In this document: piece by piece, positions 43,207-52,578 of the stretch
How the letters are laid out: each line of letters opens with the position of its first letter
Position numbering within the stretch: the stretch's first letter is position 1
Assembly (NCBI RefSeq): GCF_008704425.1
Contig: NZ_CP023696.1
Span: forward strand, 2,776,501 to 2,840,500
Origin: Streptomyces fradiae ATCC 10745 = DSM 40063
GTDB taxonomy: Bacteria > Actinomycetota > Actinomycetes > Streptomycetales > Streptomycetaceae
Reading direction: 5' to 3'
Length of the DNA stretch: 64,000 nucleotides
Translations under genes and position numbers: made by a program
The notes under the pieces: generated by a model
What the model was told of the DNA's origin: nothing
The model's input: only the letters and a program-made list of their open reading frames with translations
Database searches by the model: none

Positions 43207-44277
43207 GTGGTGAGGAAAGCCCCCGTGTGGTGTGGTGTCGCGGCGGTCCTGGCGTTCGCCGGGGCCGGCTGCGGCACCGTCGCGCCGCCCGCGAAGCCGG
43301 CCGGGGGCGCGGGCGGCGCGGGCTTCCCCGTGGAGGTGACGGACTGCGAGGGCACCCGTACGACGGTCGGGAAGGCTCCCCGCGCGATCGTCACCAGCAA
43401 CGCCTCCGCGCTCGAACTGCTCCTGCGGCTCGGCGCGGGCGACCGGGTCGCCGGCACCGGCTTCCCGCCCGGCGCCGGCACCCTTCCGGCGGAGCTGGAC
43501 GAGCGGGCGCGGAAGGTCCCCGTCCTCGGCAGGACCGTCATCCCCAAGGAGAAGCTGCTCGGCTCCGGCGCCGACCTGTACGTCGACACGTTCGCGACCG
43601 TGAACCGGGGCGGCCACGGCATGGGGGAGACGGCGACCGGGGAGGAGCTGGCGGCGGCCGGCGTCACCCGGGTGTTCCTGAAGTCGACGGCGTGCGCGGG
43701 CACGGCGAAGAAGCCGGTCACCGACCTGACAGCGGTGGCGGAGGACATCCGGACGCTGGGCGCGCTCACCGGCACGGGCGACAGGGCGGCGGAGCTGGTC
43801 GCCGGGATGGAGCGGAAGGTGGAGGGCGTCCGCGCGGCCGTCGGCTCCGTGCCGGAGGCCGACCGGCCCTCGTACTTCTTCTTCGACTACGACGCCGGCA
43901 CCAAGCAGCCCGTCGCCGTCTGCAACCGGCAGGTCGCCCACGCGGTGATCACGCTGGCCGGCGCGCGGAACGTCTTCGCCGACTGCGACGACACGTTCCG
44001 GCAGGTCGGCTGGGAGCAGGTGGTCGCCGCCGACCCCGACTGGATCCAGCTCGCCGTGCGCAACCGGGGCGACGCCGCCGCCACGGAGAAGGCGTTCGAC
44101 GAGGCCCGCGCCTGGCTGGAGGGGAACGCGGCGACGCGCGGCCTCAAGGCCGTCAAGGAGCGCAGGTACCTGCGGATCAACTCCGAGGCGACCACCATCG
44201 CCGGCGTGCGGAACGCCGAGACGGTGGAGCGGATCGCCGCCACCCTGTACCCGGACAAGGTGAAGGGCGGACGGTGA
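43207..44277 (+). CDS. ABC importer substrate-binding lipoprotein (FecB/BtuF type)
   Basis: 356 aa from the GTG at 43207 after AAGGAG. Signal peptide VWCGVAAVLAFAGAGC ends in a lipobox Cys. Periplasmic-binding fold: FPVEVTDCEGTRTTVGKAPRAIVTSNASALELLLRLGAGDRVAGTGF, then GADLYVDTFAT, FFFDYDAGTKQPVAVC and VVAADPDWIQLAVRNRG. The class serves Fe-siderophores, haem, cobalamin or similar; some actinobacterial relatives are annotated as F420-0 importers. Its stop overlaps the permease start as GTGA. Confidence 0.88.
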   Translation: MVRKAPVWCGVAAVLAFAGAGCGTVAPPAKPAGGAGGAGFPVEVTDCEGTRTTVGKAPRAIVTSNASALELLLRLGAGDRVAGTGFPPGAGTLPAELDERARKVPVLGRTVIPKEKLLGSGADLYVDTFATVNRGGHGMGETATGEELAAAGVTRVFLKSTACAGTAKKPVTDLTAVAEDIRTLGALTGTGDRAAELVAGMERKVEGVRAAVGSVPEADRPSYFFFDYDAGTKQPVAVCNRQVAHAVITLAGARNVFADCDDTFRQVGWEQVVAADPDWIQLAVRNRGDAAATEKAFDEARAWLEGNAATRGLKAVKERRYLRINSEATTIAGVRNAETVERIAATLYPDKVKGGR

Positions 44278-45383
44278 CGCCGATAGCGGAGGCCGGGAAG
44301 CGGAGCTCCCCCGCCCGTACGGAGCCGGACCAGACGCCTGGCAGGGCGCCCGGGGTCCGGCACGTGCGGGCCGGGGTCCTCGCCGTCGTGCTGGGTGCGG
44401 TGCTGCTCGCCGCACTCACGTTCTCGGTGGCGTGGGGATCGACGGACGTGCCGCCGCGGGAGGTGTGGTCGGTGGTGCTGCGGCGGCTGTCCGGCGACGC
44501 GCCCCGGCCCGGCACGTCCGATCTGATCGTGTGGCAGCTGCGGCTGCCCCGCGCCCTGCTCGCCGCGGTGGTCGGCGCGGGGCTCGGCCTGGTGGGCACG
44601 GCGGTGCAGGCGCTCGTACGCAACCCGCTGGCCGATCCGTATCTGCTCGGGATCTCCTCGGGGGCCTCGCTCGGCGCGGTGGGCGCGCTGGTGCTGGGGC
44701 TGGGCACGGGCGGTGTGCTGGGGCTCGGCACCTCGGGCGCCGCCTTCGCCGGGGCGCTCGCCACCTTCGCGCTGGTGTGGCTGATCGCCCGGCGCGGGGG
44801 CGCGTTCTCGCCGCTGCGGCTGGTGCTGGCGGGGGTGGGCATCGGGCAGTTCCTGACCGGGTTCACCAGCTACCTGGTGCTGCGGGCCGGGGACGAGCAG
44901 CAGACGCAGGGCGTGCTGTTCTGGCTGATGGGCAGTCTCGGCGGGGCGAGCTGGGAGACGCTGGCGGTGCCCGCGTCGGCGGTGCCGGCGGCGCTGCTGC
45001 TGCTGCTGGCGCGGGCCCGGCCGCTCAACACGATGATGATGGGCGACGAGACGGCGGCGGGGCTCGGGGTGAACCCGGCGCGGCTGCGGCGCGAGCTGTT
45101 CGTCGTGACCAGTCTGCTGACCGGGCTGCTCGTCGCCGTGTCGGGCGCCATCGCCTTCGTCGGGCTGATGGTGCCGCACGCGTGCCGGCTGCTGGTCGGC
45201 GCGGACCACCGGCGGCTGCTGCCCGTGTCGGCGCTGTTCGGTGCGGTGCTGCTGGTCGTCGTGGACCTGGTGTGCCGTACGGCGCTGGACGGGCAGGAGC
45301 TGCCGGTGGGCGTCGTGACCTCGCTGATCGGCGCGCCCGCGCTGCTGTACCTGCTCGACCGGCGGCTCGGGAGGAACGCGTGA
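44274..45383 (+). CDS. FecCD-type ABC permease
   Basis: 369 aa, about 9-10 TMs. LRLPRALLAAVVGAGLGLVGTAVQALVRNPLADPYLLGISSGASLGAV is the FecCD signature, and GLMVPHACRLLVGADHRRLLPVSALFGAVLLVVVDLVCR the distal one. The GTG overlaps the upstream stop, and its own stop overlaps the ATPase GTG: three coupled genes. Confidence 0.93.
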   Translation: MTPIAEAGKRSSPARTEPDQTPGRAPGVRHVRAGVLAVVLGAVLLAALTFSVAWGSTDVPPREVWSVVLRRLSGDAPRPGTSDLIVWQLRLPRALLAAVVGAGLGLVGTAVQALVRNPLADPYLLGISSGASLGAVGALVLGLGTGGVLGLGTSGAAFAGALATFALVWLIARRGGAFSPLRLVLAGVGIGQFLTGFTSYLVLRAGDEQQTQGVLFWLMGSLGGASWETLAVPASAVPAALLLLLARARPLNTMMMGDETAAGLGVNPARLRRELFVVTSLLTGLLVAVSGAIAFVGLMVPHACRLLVGADHRRLLPVSALFGAVLLVVVDLVCRTALDGQELPVGVVTSLIGAPALLYLLDRRLGRNA

Positions 45384-46189
45384 ACATCGCCGTCGAGGAA
45401 CTGAGCGTCGCCTACGCGGGCCGGGCCGTCGTGTCGGGTGTCCATCTGATCGCGGCCGATGGGGAGATCGCGGGGCTCGTCGGGCCGAACGGCAGCGGCA
45501 AGTCCAGTGTGCTGCGGACCGTGTACCGGCATCTGCGGCCGGCGGCCGGGCGGGTGCTGGTGGACGGGCGGGACGTGTGGGACCTGACGCCCGTGCAGGC
45601 GGCGCGGCGGATCGCGGCGCTGCCGCAGGAGCGGACCAGCGACTTCGAGCTGACGGTCGGTGACATCGTGATGATGGGCCGCACCCCGTACAAGGGGCCG
45701 TTCGCCGGGGAGGACGCCACCGACCGGGCCGTGGTGGCGGCGGCGCTGGAGCGGGTCGGGATGGCTCAGGCGCGCGGCCGGCCGTTCTCGGCGCTGTCGG
45801 GCGGCGAGCGGCAGCGGGTGCTGCTGGCGCGGGCCCTGGCGCAGGACCCCGAGGTGCTGGTGCTGGACGAGCCGACCAACCACCTGGACGTCCTGCACCA
45901 GGTCGAGCTGCTGGCGCTGCTGCGGGAGCAGCGGCGGACCACGCTGGTGTCGCTGCACGACCTGAACGCGGCGGCGTCGGTGTGCGACCGGCTGCACGTG
46001 CTGCACCGGGGGCGGGTGGTGGCGTCGGGGACGCCGCGCGAGGTGCTGACGCCGCAGCTGCTGGGCGAGGTGTTCGGGGTGCGGGCGGCGGTGCTGGACC
46101 ACCCGTTGACGGGCGATCCGCTGATCGCTTTCGATCACCGCGCGCCCGCCCCGGCGGGTGCCCCGCTGGCGACGGGGGTGACCCCGTGA
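45380..46189 (+). CDS. ABC transporter ATP-binding protein (FecE/BtuD type)
   Basis: 269 aa. Walker A GPNGSGKSS (about 34-42), signature LSGGERQRVLLARAL (about 138-152), Walker B VLVLDEPTNHLD, and switch His in TLVSLHDLNAAAS. It powers the importer with the two genes upstream. The importer ends 2 bp from the convergent OvmZ-like gene. Confidence 0.94.
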   Translation: MNIAVEELSVAYAGRAVVSGVHLIAADGEIAGLVGPNGSGKSSVLRTVYRHLRPAAGRVLVDGRDVWDLTPVQAARRIAALPQERTSDFELTVGDIVMMGRTPYKGPFAGEDATDRAVVAAALERVGMAQARGRPFSALSGGERQRVLLARALAQDPEVLVLDEPTNHLDVLHQVELLALLREQRRTTLVSLHDLNAAASVCDRLHVLHRGRVVASGTPREVLTPQLLGEVFGVRAAVLDHPLTGDPLIAFDHRAPAPAGAPLATGVTP

Positions 46190-46191
46190 GG

Positions 46192-47100
46192 TCAGGCGCC
46201 GGCCGCCGCCGCGCGGGCGCGCATGGTGGCGAGGACGTCGTCCCGGTCGTAGTACACCTGGCGGCCGTTCTTCCGGCGGCGCCAGTGGTGGGTGTTGGCC
46301 AGCCAGTAGACCGTGCCGGCGGCGATGCGCCAGCCGGTGGCGATGTCCTGGGCGGTGAGCCCGGCCGACGCCCGTACGGCGGGGGTGCGGGCGGCAGGGG
46401 TACGGCCGCCGGACGTGCCCCCGGTGGCGGAGGTGCCTCCGGCGGCGGAGGTGCCCCCGGCGGGGGCGCGGCCGGTGCGCGGCGGCGTGGCGTGCAGCGT
46501 GTGCCACAGCTCCGGCGACCAGGTGTGCCCCCGCTCGACGGTGCAGGTGATCGCCGCACGGCCGGTGCCGGGCGCGGGAGCGCCGGGCGCCCGCGGGGCG
46601 GACGGACCGGTTCCGCTGCCGAGGTGGGCGACGAGCGTGCCCCGGCAGCCGGGGCGCACGCACGGGCCGACCACCATGCGGCGGTCGGTGCGGCCGGACA
46701 GCACGCCCCAGGCGGCGGTGACCAGTTCGTCGGTCTCGGCCACCAGGTCATCCGCCGCCTCGTGCCCGGCCAGCCAGCCGGCGTGGCGGCCGAGGAAGAC
46801 GAGGAGGGCGGCCGCGTCGCGGGTGGGGGCCCGCACGCCGCGGCCCTCGCGGACCACGGCGGCCCATCCGGCGAGCACTCCGCGGATGCGGTCCCTGACC
46901 TCCAGGGCGCGGCCGTTGAGGGGGATGCCGGGGGCGCCGCGCTCCCTGACGCGCTCGACCACTCCCCGTGAGGGCCGGGCGGAGGCCAGGGAGTGGGTGA
47001 GTTCGTCGTACAGCTCTCCGAGGGTCACCAGGTTCCTGATGATCCGCCGGCGGGTCACCTGCGCGCTCGTGCTATAGGCAGGAATTGAGGCACATGGCAT
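46192..47100 (-). CDS. OvmZ-like hypothetical protein with C-terminal HTH
   Basis: 302 aa from the ATG at 47100, 6 nt after GAGGA; a later GTG at 47058 (VTRRRIIRNLV) is an alternative. The N-terminal helical region LGELYDELTHSLASARPS and the Cys-containing block VVGPCVRPGCRGTLVAHL resemble Streptomyces OvmZ-type proteins of unknown function. A Gly/Thr/Ala repeat (AGGTSAAGGTSATGGTSGG) links to a C-terminal MerR/HTH_17-like unit: LTAQDIATGWRIAAGTVYWLANTHHWRRRKNGRQVYYDRDDVLATM. Likely a DNA-binding protein. Confidence 0.68.
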   Translation of the reverse strand: MPCASIPAYSTSAQVTRRRIIRNLVTLGELYDELTHSLASARPSRGVVERVRERGAPGIPLNGRALEVRDRIRGVLAGWAAVVREGRGVRAPTRDAAALLVFLGRHAGWLAGHEAADDLVAETDELVTAAWGVLSGRTDRRMVVGPCVRPGCRGTLVAHLGSGTGPSAPRAPGAPAPGTGRAAITCTVERGHTWSPELWHTLHATPPRTGRAPAGGTSAAGGTSATGGTSGGRTPAARTPAVRASAGLTAQDIATGWRIAAGTVYWLANTHHWRRRKNGRQVYYDRDDVLATMRARAAAAGA

Positions 47101-47650
47101 AGGGCATCCTCTGCAGGCGTATGACGACAGCAGGAATTAGCCTGCGGGTGCCGCCTACCAGGTCGATACCATTCCGTTCCCGCTCTCCGACGGCGTGTGG
47201 ACGACCCTTGACAACGGGGCCGGGCCGCCAAGAGGATGAGTCCCAGGTTGACGTTTCATGCCCCGCTCCGGGCGACGCCCCCGGGGGTATCTCCAGAGTT
47301 ATCGCGCAGGCCGCGCGCTTGACGCTGCCAGGTTCCCCCGGTGATCCCTGATTGCTATTCCCTCCCACATCAGCCCAGCTCAGACGGGCTGTGCACCATG
47401 CTCGCGGGGCGCCTCGGCGCCCCTTTCGCCGTTCCCGGGCACCTCATTCACCCACCCGGCGCGCCGCTTTGACAGGGGCTCCCCGTGTGTGATGCAGGCA
47501 TGGCCGGAAACAGCCCCTTCCGGTGGCGTCCGGGATATTCCCCACCCCCGCCCCGGAACCAGATCAGCGCCGATCAGCAGCGATCAGCACCGATGAATTG
47601 AGGCCGACATCACTACGCGCACGGAAACCACGGGAACCGGCTTCCGCACC
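47101..47650. other. Intergenic region upstream of the isonitrile gene set
   Basis: No supported gene. Contains a good hairpin with a T-run (47406-47426) and, after it, the probable promoter of the HAD-isocyanide synthase operon. The DNA is visibly less GC-rich than the genes. Confidence 0.5.
47406..47426 (+). terminator. Hairpin with T-run
   Basis: GGGGCGCC (47406-47413) pairs with GGCGCCCC (47416-47423), followed by TTT. It insulates the downstream operon or acts as an attenuator. Confidence 0.6.
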
Positions 47651-48322
47651 GTGGACACAGTCCTTTTCGATCTCGACGGAACCCTGGTCGACACACTGGA
47701 CGACATCGTCCGCACGGTGAACTCGGCCCTGCGCGGCCTCGGGCTGCCGGCCCTCACCCGCGCGGAGGTCAGGGACCGGGTGGGCGAGGGCGGCACGGCA
47801 CTGGTCGACGCGTCCGTCGCCAAGTCCGGGCGCGCCGTCGGTCCCGCCGTCGTGGCCCGCGCCCAGGAGGCGTACCTGGCCGGGTACGCCGCCTCGCCGG
47901 CCGACGAGTCCCGGCCGTATCCGGGCGCCGTGGCGCTGCTGGAGCGGCTGCGCGCGGCGGGCGTCCGTACCGCCCTGTGCACCAACAAGGCGGGCGGGGT
48001 CACCGGTGAGCTGCTCAAGGCGCTCGGCCTGGACGGCCGGTTCGACGCGGTCGTCGCGGGCGACGGGCCCGCCGGCCGCAAGCCGTCGCCCGAACCGCTG
48101 CACCACGCGCTGAGACTGGCCGGCGGCACGGCCGGGCTCATGGTGGGCGACAGCCGCCACGACCTCGCCGCGGCGCGCGCCGCGGGCATGCCCGCGGCCT
48201 GGGTGAGTTTCGGCTACGGCCGGCCCGCGCCCGCCCAGGCGCCGGATCTGGAGGTGGACCGCCTCGACGCGCTGGAGTCCGCCGCGCACACCGCACGCAT
48301 CCAGTTCCACGCGGTCCGATGA
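47651..48322 (+). CDS. HAD-superfamily hydrolase (phosphoglycolate phosphatase-like)
   Basis: 223 aa from the GTG at 47651 (MDTVLFDLDGTLVDT). Motif I DLDGTLVD carries the nucleophile Asp; motif II is CTNKAGG; motif III Lys is in GRKPSPEP; motif IV is VGDSRHDLAAA. It dephosphorylates small molecules. Its stop overlaps an upstream ATGA of the isocyanide synthase frame, so it is in the same operon and may serve the pathway (for example removing a phosphate), or it may be incidental. Confidence 0.85.
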   Translation: MDTVLFDLDGTLVDTLDDIVRTVNSALRGLGLPALTRAEVRDRVGEGGTALVDASVAKSGRAVGPAVVARAQEAYLAGYAASPADESRPYPGAVALLERLRAAGVRTALCTNKAGGVTGELLKALGLDGRFDAVVAGDGPAGRKPSPEPLHHALRLAGGTAGLMVGDSRHDLAAARAAGMPAAWVSFGYGRPAPAQAPDLEVDRLDALESAAHTARIQFHAVR

Positions 48323-48354
48323 CCGCGTCCCACTTATCCCTCGAGGAGGGAACG

Positions 48355-49332
48355 ATGTCCGGTTCACCCGCGGACGACATTCTCCGACTGGTCTTCTCGT
48401 TCCGCCGCCTCGCACACGGCCCGGCCGACGGCGACTGCGCCGCCGGGACGTGCGAGGAGTGCTACGCGCTGCACCGGCCGAAGGTGGAGCGCTTCATCGA
48501 GCAGGGCGTTCCCCTCCACTTCGTGATCCCGGCGTTCCCCGCCAAGTCGCCCAACCCGCAGAAGGTGCTGGGGACGCTCCCCGACATGGCGGAGCGGATC
48601 TCGCTGGAGTTCCTCCAGGAGCTGTGCGACTACACCCGCCACTACTACGAGCCGGGCGCCCGCATCACCATCTGCTCGGACGGCCACGTCTTCAGCGACC
48701 TGGTGGGCGTGCCCGACGAGACGGTCCGCGCCTACGGCACCGAGCTGGAGGCGGTGCTGGCGGCGATCGGCGCCGACGCGATCAACACGTACGGGCTGGA
48801 GGACGCGTTCCCCGGCTTCCCGTACGAGGAGCAGCGGTCCATGCTCACCAGCCACTACGCCGTCCCCGTCGAGGAGGTGCGCGCCCGGACCCTGGCGGAT
48901 CCGGGGGCGCGCGACATCTTCGGCGGGATCCACCGGTTCCTCTTCGAGGACCGGATGGCGCTGAGCACCGGCCGCAGCCGCAACAGCGTCCGCGAGGAGA
49001 CCAAGTCCCTGGCGTACCAGGTGATCCAGCGGAGCGACGCGTGGAGCCACCTGGTCGAGGACTTCTTCCCGGAGGCGCTGCGGCTCTCCATCCACCCGCA
49101 GGTCAGCCACTCCCCCAAGATCGGCATCCACATGATGCGGACCAGGGACAACTGGCTGACGCCCTGGCACGGGGTGGCCCTGGACGACGGGGAGGGCATC
49201 CGCCTCGTCAAGCGCCACGAGGCCGAGCGCATGGGCGCCACGCTCGTCATGCGCGGGGGCCGGGTCAGCCACTACATCGCCCCGAACGTCTCCGCGTCCG
49301 TCAAGCCGCTGATCGAGGAGGTCGCGTCATGA
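48355..49332 (+). CDS. Isocyanide (isonitrile) synthase, PvcA/IsnA/DIT1 family
   Basis: 325 aa from the ATG at 48355, which has a strong GAGGAGGG site; the earlier ATG at 48319 has none. Family members replace the alpha-amino group of L-Tyr or L-Trp with isonitrile, taking the carbon from ribulose-5-phosphate. Conserved parts: CAAGTCEECYALHRPKVERFI, PLHFVIPAFPAKSPNPQKVLGTLPDMAE (about 45-75, the family hallmark), FLQELCDYTRHYYEPGARITICSDGHVFSDLVG, LSIHPQVSHSPKIGIHMM, and WLTPWHGVAL near the end. Its stop overlaps the dioxygenase start (ATGA), as in pvcA-pvcB. It is the committing step of the predicted pathway. Confidence 0.92.
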   Translation: MSGSPADDILRLVFSFRRLAHGPADGDCAAGTCEECYALHRPKVERFIEQGVPLHFVIPAFPAKSPNPQKVLGTLPDMAERISLEFLQELCDYTRHYYEPGARITICSDGHVFSDLVGVPDETVRAYGTELEAVLAAIGADAINTYGLEDAFPGFPYEEQRSMLTSHYAVPVEEVRARTLADPGARDIFGGIHRFLFEDRMALSTGRSRNSVREETKSLAYQVIQRSDAWSHLVEDFFPEALRLSIHPQVSHSPKIGIHMMRTRDNWLTPWHGVALDDGEGIRLVKRHEAERMGATLVMRGGRVSHYIAPNVSASVKPLIEEVAS

Positions 49333-50138
49333 CCGAGTACACGGCCGAGTACACCGTCACCGCGATGAAGCCCTTCGGCGCCGTGGTCGAGGCCCGGCGG
49401 GAGGAGACCGACCTCGGCGCGCTCGACGTCGCCGCGGTCCGCGCGCTGGTCGCCGAGCACCGCGTCGTCGTCCTGCGCCGCTTCCGCGCCTTCGCCGACA
49501 AGGACGACCTGGTCGCCTACGCGCGCCGCTGGGGCTCCATCCTGTCCTGGAACTTCGGCGAGGTCCTGGACCTGGAGGTGCACGCCGACCCCAAGGACTA
49601 CGTCTTCACGCCGGGCCCGGTGCCGTACCACTGGGACGGGGCGTTCGCCGAGAAGACCCCCACCCACCAGGTCTTCCAGTGCGTGAAGGCGCCCGCGCGC
49701 GGCACCGGCGGGCGGACCACCTTCTGCGACACGGCCAAGGTCCTGGACGGGCTGCCGGCGGCGACGCGCGCCGTCTGGGAGCGGCTGGGCATCACGTACC
49801 GCAAGGAGAAGACGGCGCACTACGGGGGCCACATCACCGCGCCGCTCGTGCAGCGCCACCCGCACACCGGGGCGCCCGTCGTCCGGTACGCGGAGCCGCT
49901 GGCCCCCGAGGACTTCCTCAGCCCGCTCTTCCTCGACGTGGAGGGCCTGCCCGAGGGCACCGCACCGGAGGACTTCTTCGCCGAGATCCGCGAGCGGCTG
50001 TACGACGCGGACGTGATGTACGAGCACGCGTGGGAGGACGGCGACTACGTCATCACCGACAACCACGCGCTGCTGCACGGCCGTACCGCCTTCACGCAGG
50101 GCTCACCGCGCCACCTGCGGCGCGTGCACGTCCTGTGA
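49329..50138 (+). CDS. Fe(II)/2-oxoglutarate dioxygenase, PvcB/IsnB-like (TauD family)
   Basis: 269 aa, start overlapping the isocyanide synthase stop. The iron triad is His101-x-Asp103 (VPYHWDGAF) and the distal His in TDNHALLHGR (about His250), with the 2-oxoglutarate-binding Arg beyond (SPRHLRRVHVL). PvcB/IsnB enzymes oxidise the isonitrile amino acid, typically decarboxylating it to a vinyl isonitrile or desaturating it. Gene order and coupling match other isonitrile loci. Confidence 0.88.
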   Translation: MTEYTAEYTVTAMKPFGAVVEARREETDLGALDVAAVRALVAEHRVVVLRRFRAFADKDDLVAYARRWGSILSWNFGEVLDLEVHADPKDYVFTPGPVPYHWDGAFAEKTPTHQVFQCVKAPARGTGGRTTFCDTAKVLDGLPAATRAVWERLGITYRKEKTAHYGGHITAPLVQRHPHTGAPVVRYAEPLAPEDFLSPLFLDVEGLPEGTAPEDFFAEIRERLYDADVMYEHAWEDGDYVITDNHALLHGRTAFTQGSPRHLRRVHVL

Positions 50139-50632
50139 CCGGCGGGAGCCCGGCCGGCGGTCCCGCCGCGCGCTCCCCCCGCTGAACCGCCGGGTGCCCG
50201 GCCGGCCGATCCGCCGGGCACCCGGCCGCCACGCCTCCTCGCCAGACCCGCGGGAAGCCCCTCCGGTGCACGGAGCCGGCGCACGGCGCACACCGCTGCC
50301 GGCGCCGACGACTCCGCCGCCGCCGATGCGCCGACGCGCCGGCCGGTACCGCCGGGGGCCCCGCCCACAGACGCCGACAGCACCACCCGCACCACCGCAT
50401 CATCCGCACCACCGGCACCACCGGCATCACCCGCACCACCGCACCACCGGCACCACCGGCATCACCCGCATCACCCGCATCACCCGCACCATCCGTACCA
50501 CCGCACCACCGGCATCACCCGCACCACCGCACCATCCGCACCACCGGTCCTCGCGGCACCACCGGTACGGCCGGGAGGACCGGCACCACTCGCACGCTCC
50601 GTACCACCCCGGACACCGAGAGGCCAGAAGTG
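50139..50632. repeat. Spacer rich in CACCRS microsatellite repeats
   Basis: About 490 bp without a gene. From about 50370 to 50575 the DNA is an imperfect array of CACCGG/CACCGC/CATCAC units with 3-bp and 9-bp periodicity. The halogenase probably has its own promoter near the end of this spacer. Confidence 0.65.
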
Positions 50633-52405
50633 ATGCGACCGTACTACGACGTGGTGATCATGGGAGGCGGCCCCGGCGGGTCGTCGCTCGCCGCGCTGCT
50701 CATGAAGCAGGGCGGCCTCAGCGTCGCCGTGTTCGAGAAGGAGGAGTTCCCCAGGGAGCACATCGGGGAGTCCTTCGCCCACCCACTCATACCCGTCCTC
50801 GAGGAGACGGGCGTCCTCGACAAGGTCATGGCCAGCGACTGCTGGGTGAAGAAGTTCGGCGGCATCTTCCAGTGGCGCGGCCGGGACCCGCACGTGGCCT
50901 TCTTCGACCACGCCAACACCGTCCGCGACGGCGCCCACCGCTGGGCGATCCACGTCAACCGGTCCGAGTTCGACAAGATCCTGCTGGACCACGCCGCCGA
51001 GCTGGGCGCCGAGGTCTTCGAGGGCACGTCCGTCGCGGCGTGCACGCCCCTGCCCGACGGGTCGGGCCGGGAGGTCGTCCTCAAGGACGGCCGCACCGTG
51101 CGCGCCGGGTTCTTCGTGGACGCCTCCGGCCGCCGCAACAGCATCGTCACCGGCAAGCGGCGCGAGTGGCTGTCCGGCTACCGGAACATCGCCATCTGGC
51201 AGCACTACCTCGGCGGCAGGCCGGCGCAGACGCTGGAGGGCGACTGGAACGTCTTCCGCGAGGGGGACATGTCCCCGATCGGCTGCTTCGCCTTCCGCGA
51301 CGGCTGGTGCTGGTACATCCCCGTCCCGAAGGTCCTCGACGGGAAGCGGGTCACCACCCACTCCATCGGCATCGTCACCGACCCGAACATCCTCAAGCAG
51401 CCGGGCACCGACTTCACCGACCCCGAGGTCTTCCTCCGCACGGTCAAGGAGGTGCCGAAGCTGCGGGAGCTGATCGGGGACGTCACCCCGATCGACGACA
51501 AGATGCTCACCGCCACCAACTACTCGATGATCAACGACCTGTTCGCGGACTACGACGGGCGCTGGATCCTGCTGGGCGACGCCTCCTACTTCGTCGACCC
51601 GCTCTTCTCCTCCGGGGTCGCCTTCGCCACCAACCAGGCCCGCGCCGCCGCCGCCCTGATCCGCGAGACGCGCCGCGGCGAGCACACCGAGGACGAGGTG
51701 CGCGGCCTGTGGCGGGACTACGACACGGAGTGGCACGGCATGGCCGCCTCGTTCGCGCTCTCCATCGACCAGTGGTACCACGCCATCGGCAAGGACAACC
51801 CGGAGAGCGTGTACTGGAACAGCCGCGGCACCGACGGCCTGTCCGCCCCCGACCACGAGGCGACCTTCCACGCGCTGCTGAACACGGCGTTCACCCCGGA
51901 CCTGCTCCAGGTGCTGACCCGCGGCGAGGGCCTGGCCGCGCTCGACGTGGACGGCCCGTTCATGACCGCGTACGCCGAGGCCAACGACCTGCGGCTGGAC
52001 GCCGACACGAAGGTCGCGCTCAAGGAGGGCGTCACCGCCTCGCGGGGCCCGGCCCTGGACATCCCCGGCTTCAAGGCGGCCATCCCGCCGGACCCGGACC
52101 TCATGCCGGCGGCGGAGCAGAAGGCCGTCGCCGCCTACTGGGCCGACCCGGTGCGCAACGGCGACCTGGTCGAGTCGCCGCTCGCCCGGACGCTGCCGGC
52201 GCACCGGTTCCGCTTCGCCGACGACCCCGAGGGCGCGCAGGTGCGGGGCCTGGACGAGCGGGACGGCGCCGCCGCCCTGTGGGAGCGGCTGCGCGGCGGG
52301 CCCGTGCTGTGGCGCGACCTCGTGGCCGGCCTCGACGAGGGCGCGCAGCGGCTGCTGAAGCGGCTGCTGCACGCCGGGATGCTCGATTTGGGCGCCCACG
52401 CCTGA
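50633..52405 (+). CDS. Flavin-dependent halogenase
   Basis: 590 aa from the ATG at 50633 (MRPYYDVVIMGGGPGGSS). Uses FADH2, O2 and halide to make HOCl/lysine chloramine. FAD motif GGGPGGSS (11-18); PREHIGESFAHPLIP; the catalytic Lys region WVKKFGGIFQWRG (Lys74); the halogenase signature GWCWYIP (224-230, W-x-W-x-I-P); and LLGDASYFVDPLFSSGV for flavin binding. It resembles halogenases acting on phenols or pyrroles (CmlS/PltA-like) more than free-Trp halogenases. The C-terminal ~180 residues extend beyond the core and may recognise a carrier or the substrate. In context it should chlorinate the aromatic ring of the isonitrile or its precursor. Confidence 0.9.
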   Translation: MRPYYDVVIMGGGPGGSSLAALLMKQGGLSVAVFEKEEFPREHIGESFAHPLIPVLEETGVLDKVMASDCWVKKFGGIFQWRGRDPHVAFFDHANTVRDGAHRWAIHVNRSEFDKILLDHAAELGAEVFEGTSVAACTPLPDGSGREVVLKDGRTVRAGFFVDASGRRNSIVTGKRREWLSGYRNIAIWQHYLGGRPAQTLEGDWNVFREGDMSPIGCFAFRDGWCWYIPVPKVLDGKRVTTHSIGIVTDPNILKQPGTDFTDPEVFLRTVKEVPKLRELIGDVTPIDDKMLTATNYSMINDLFADYDGRWILLGDASYFVDPLFSSGVAFATNQARAAAALIRETRRGEHTEDEVRGLWRDYDTEWHGMAASFALSIDQWYHAIGKDNPESVYWNSRGTDGLSAPDHEATFHALLNTAFTPDLLQVLTRGEGLAALDVDGPFMTAYAEANDLRLDADTKVALKEGVTASRGPALDIPGFKAAIPPDPDLMPAAEQKAVAAYWADPVRNGDLVESPLARTLPAHRFRFADDPEGAQVRGLDERDGAAALWERLRGGPVLWRDLVAGLDEGAQRLLKRLLHAGMLDLGAHA

Positions 52406-52578
52406 CGGCCCGCCGGCCGCGGCCGTCCGCGCCCACCGCCTGACGGCCCGTCGGCCGCGGCCACCGCAGTACCCGGCCGGGCCCCGGGCCGCCGCCCGCG
52501 TGCGGCGGCCCGGGGCCCGGCCCGCACGCACCAGCCTCCAGCACGTACCAGTCCGTTCCAGCAGAGGGCGAGGGTCGC

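Noticed and set aside
50370..50575. CRISPR or coding repeat between dioxygenase and halogenase
   Set aside because: Microsatellite-like periodicity of 3 and 9 bp without spacers; frames through it are His/Thr-rich artefacts that clash with the halogenase frame.
50194..52443. 749-residue frame over the halogenase
   Set aside because: Out-of-frame shadow of the halogenase, whose motifs are clear in the other frame.
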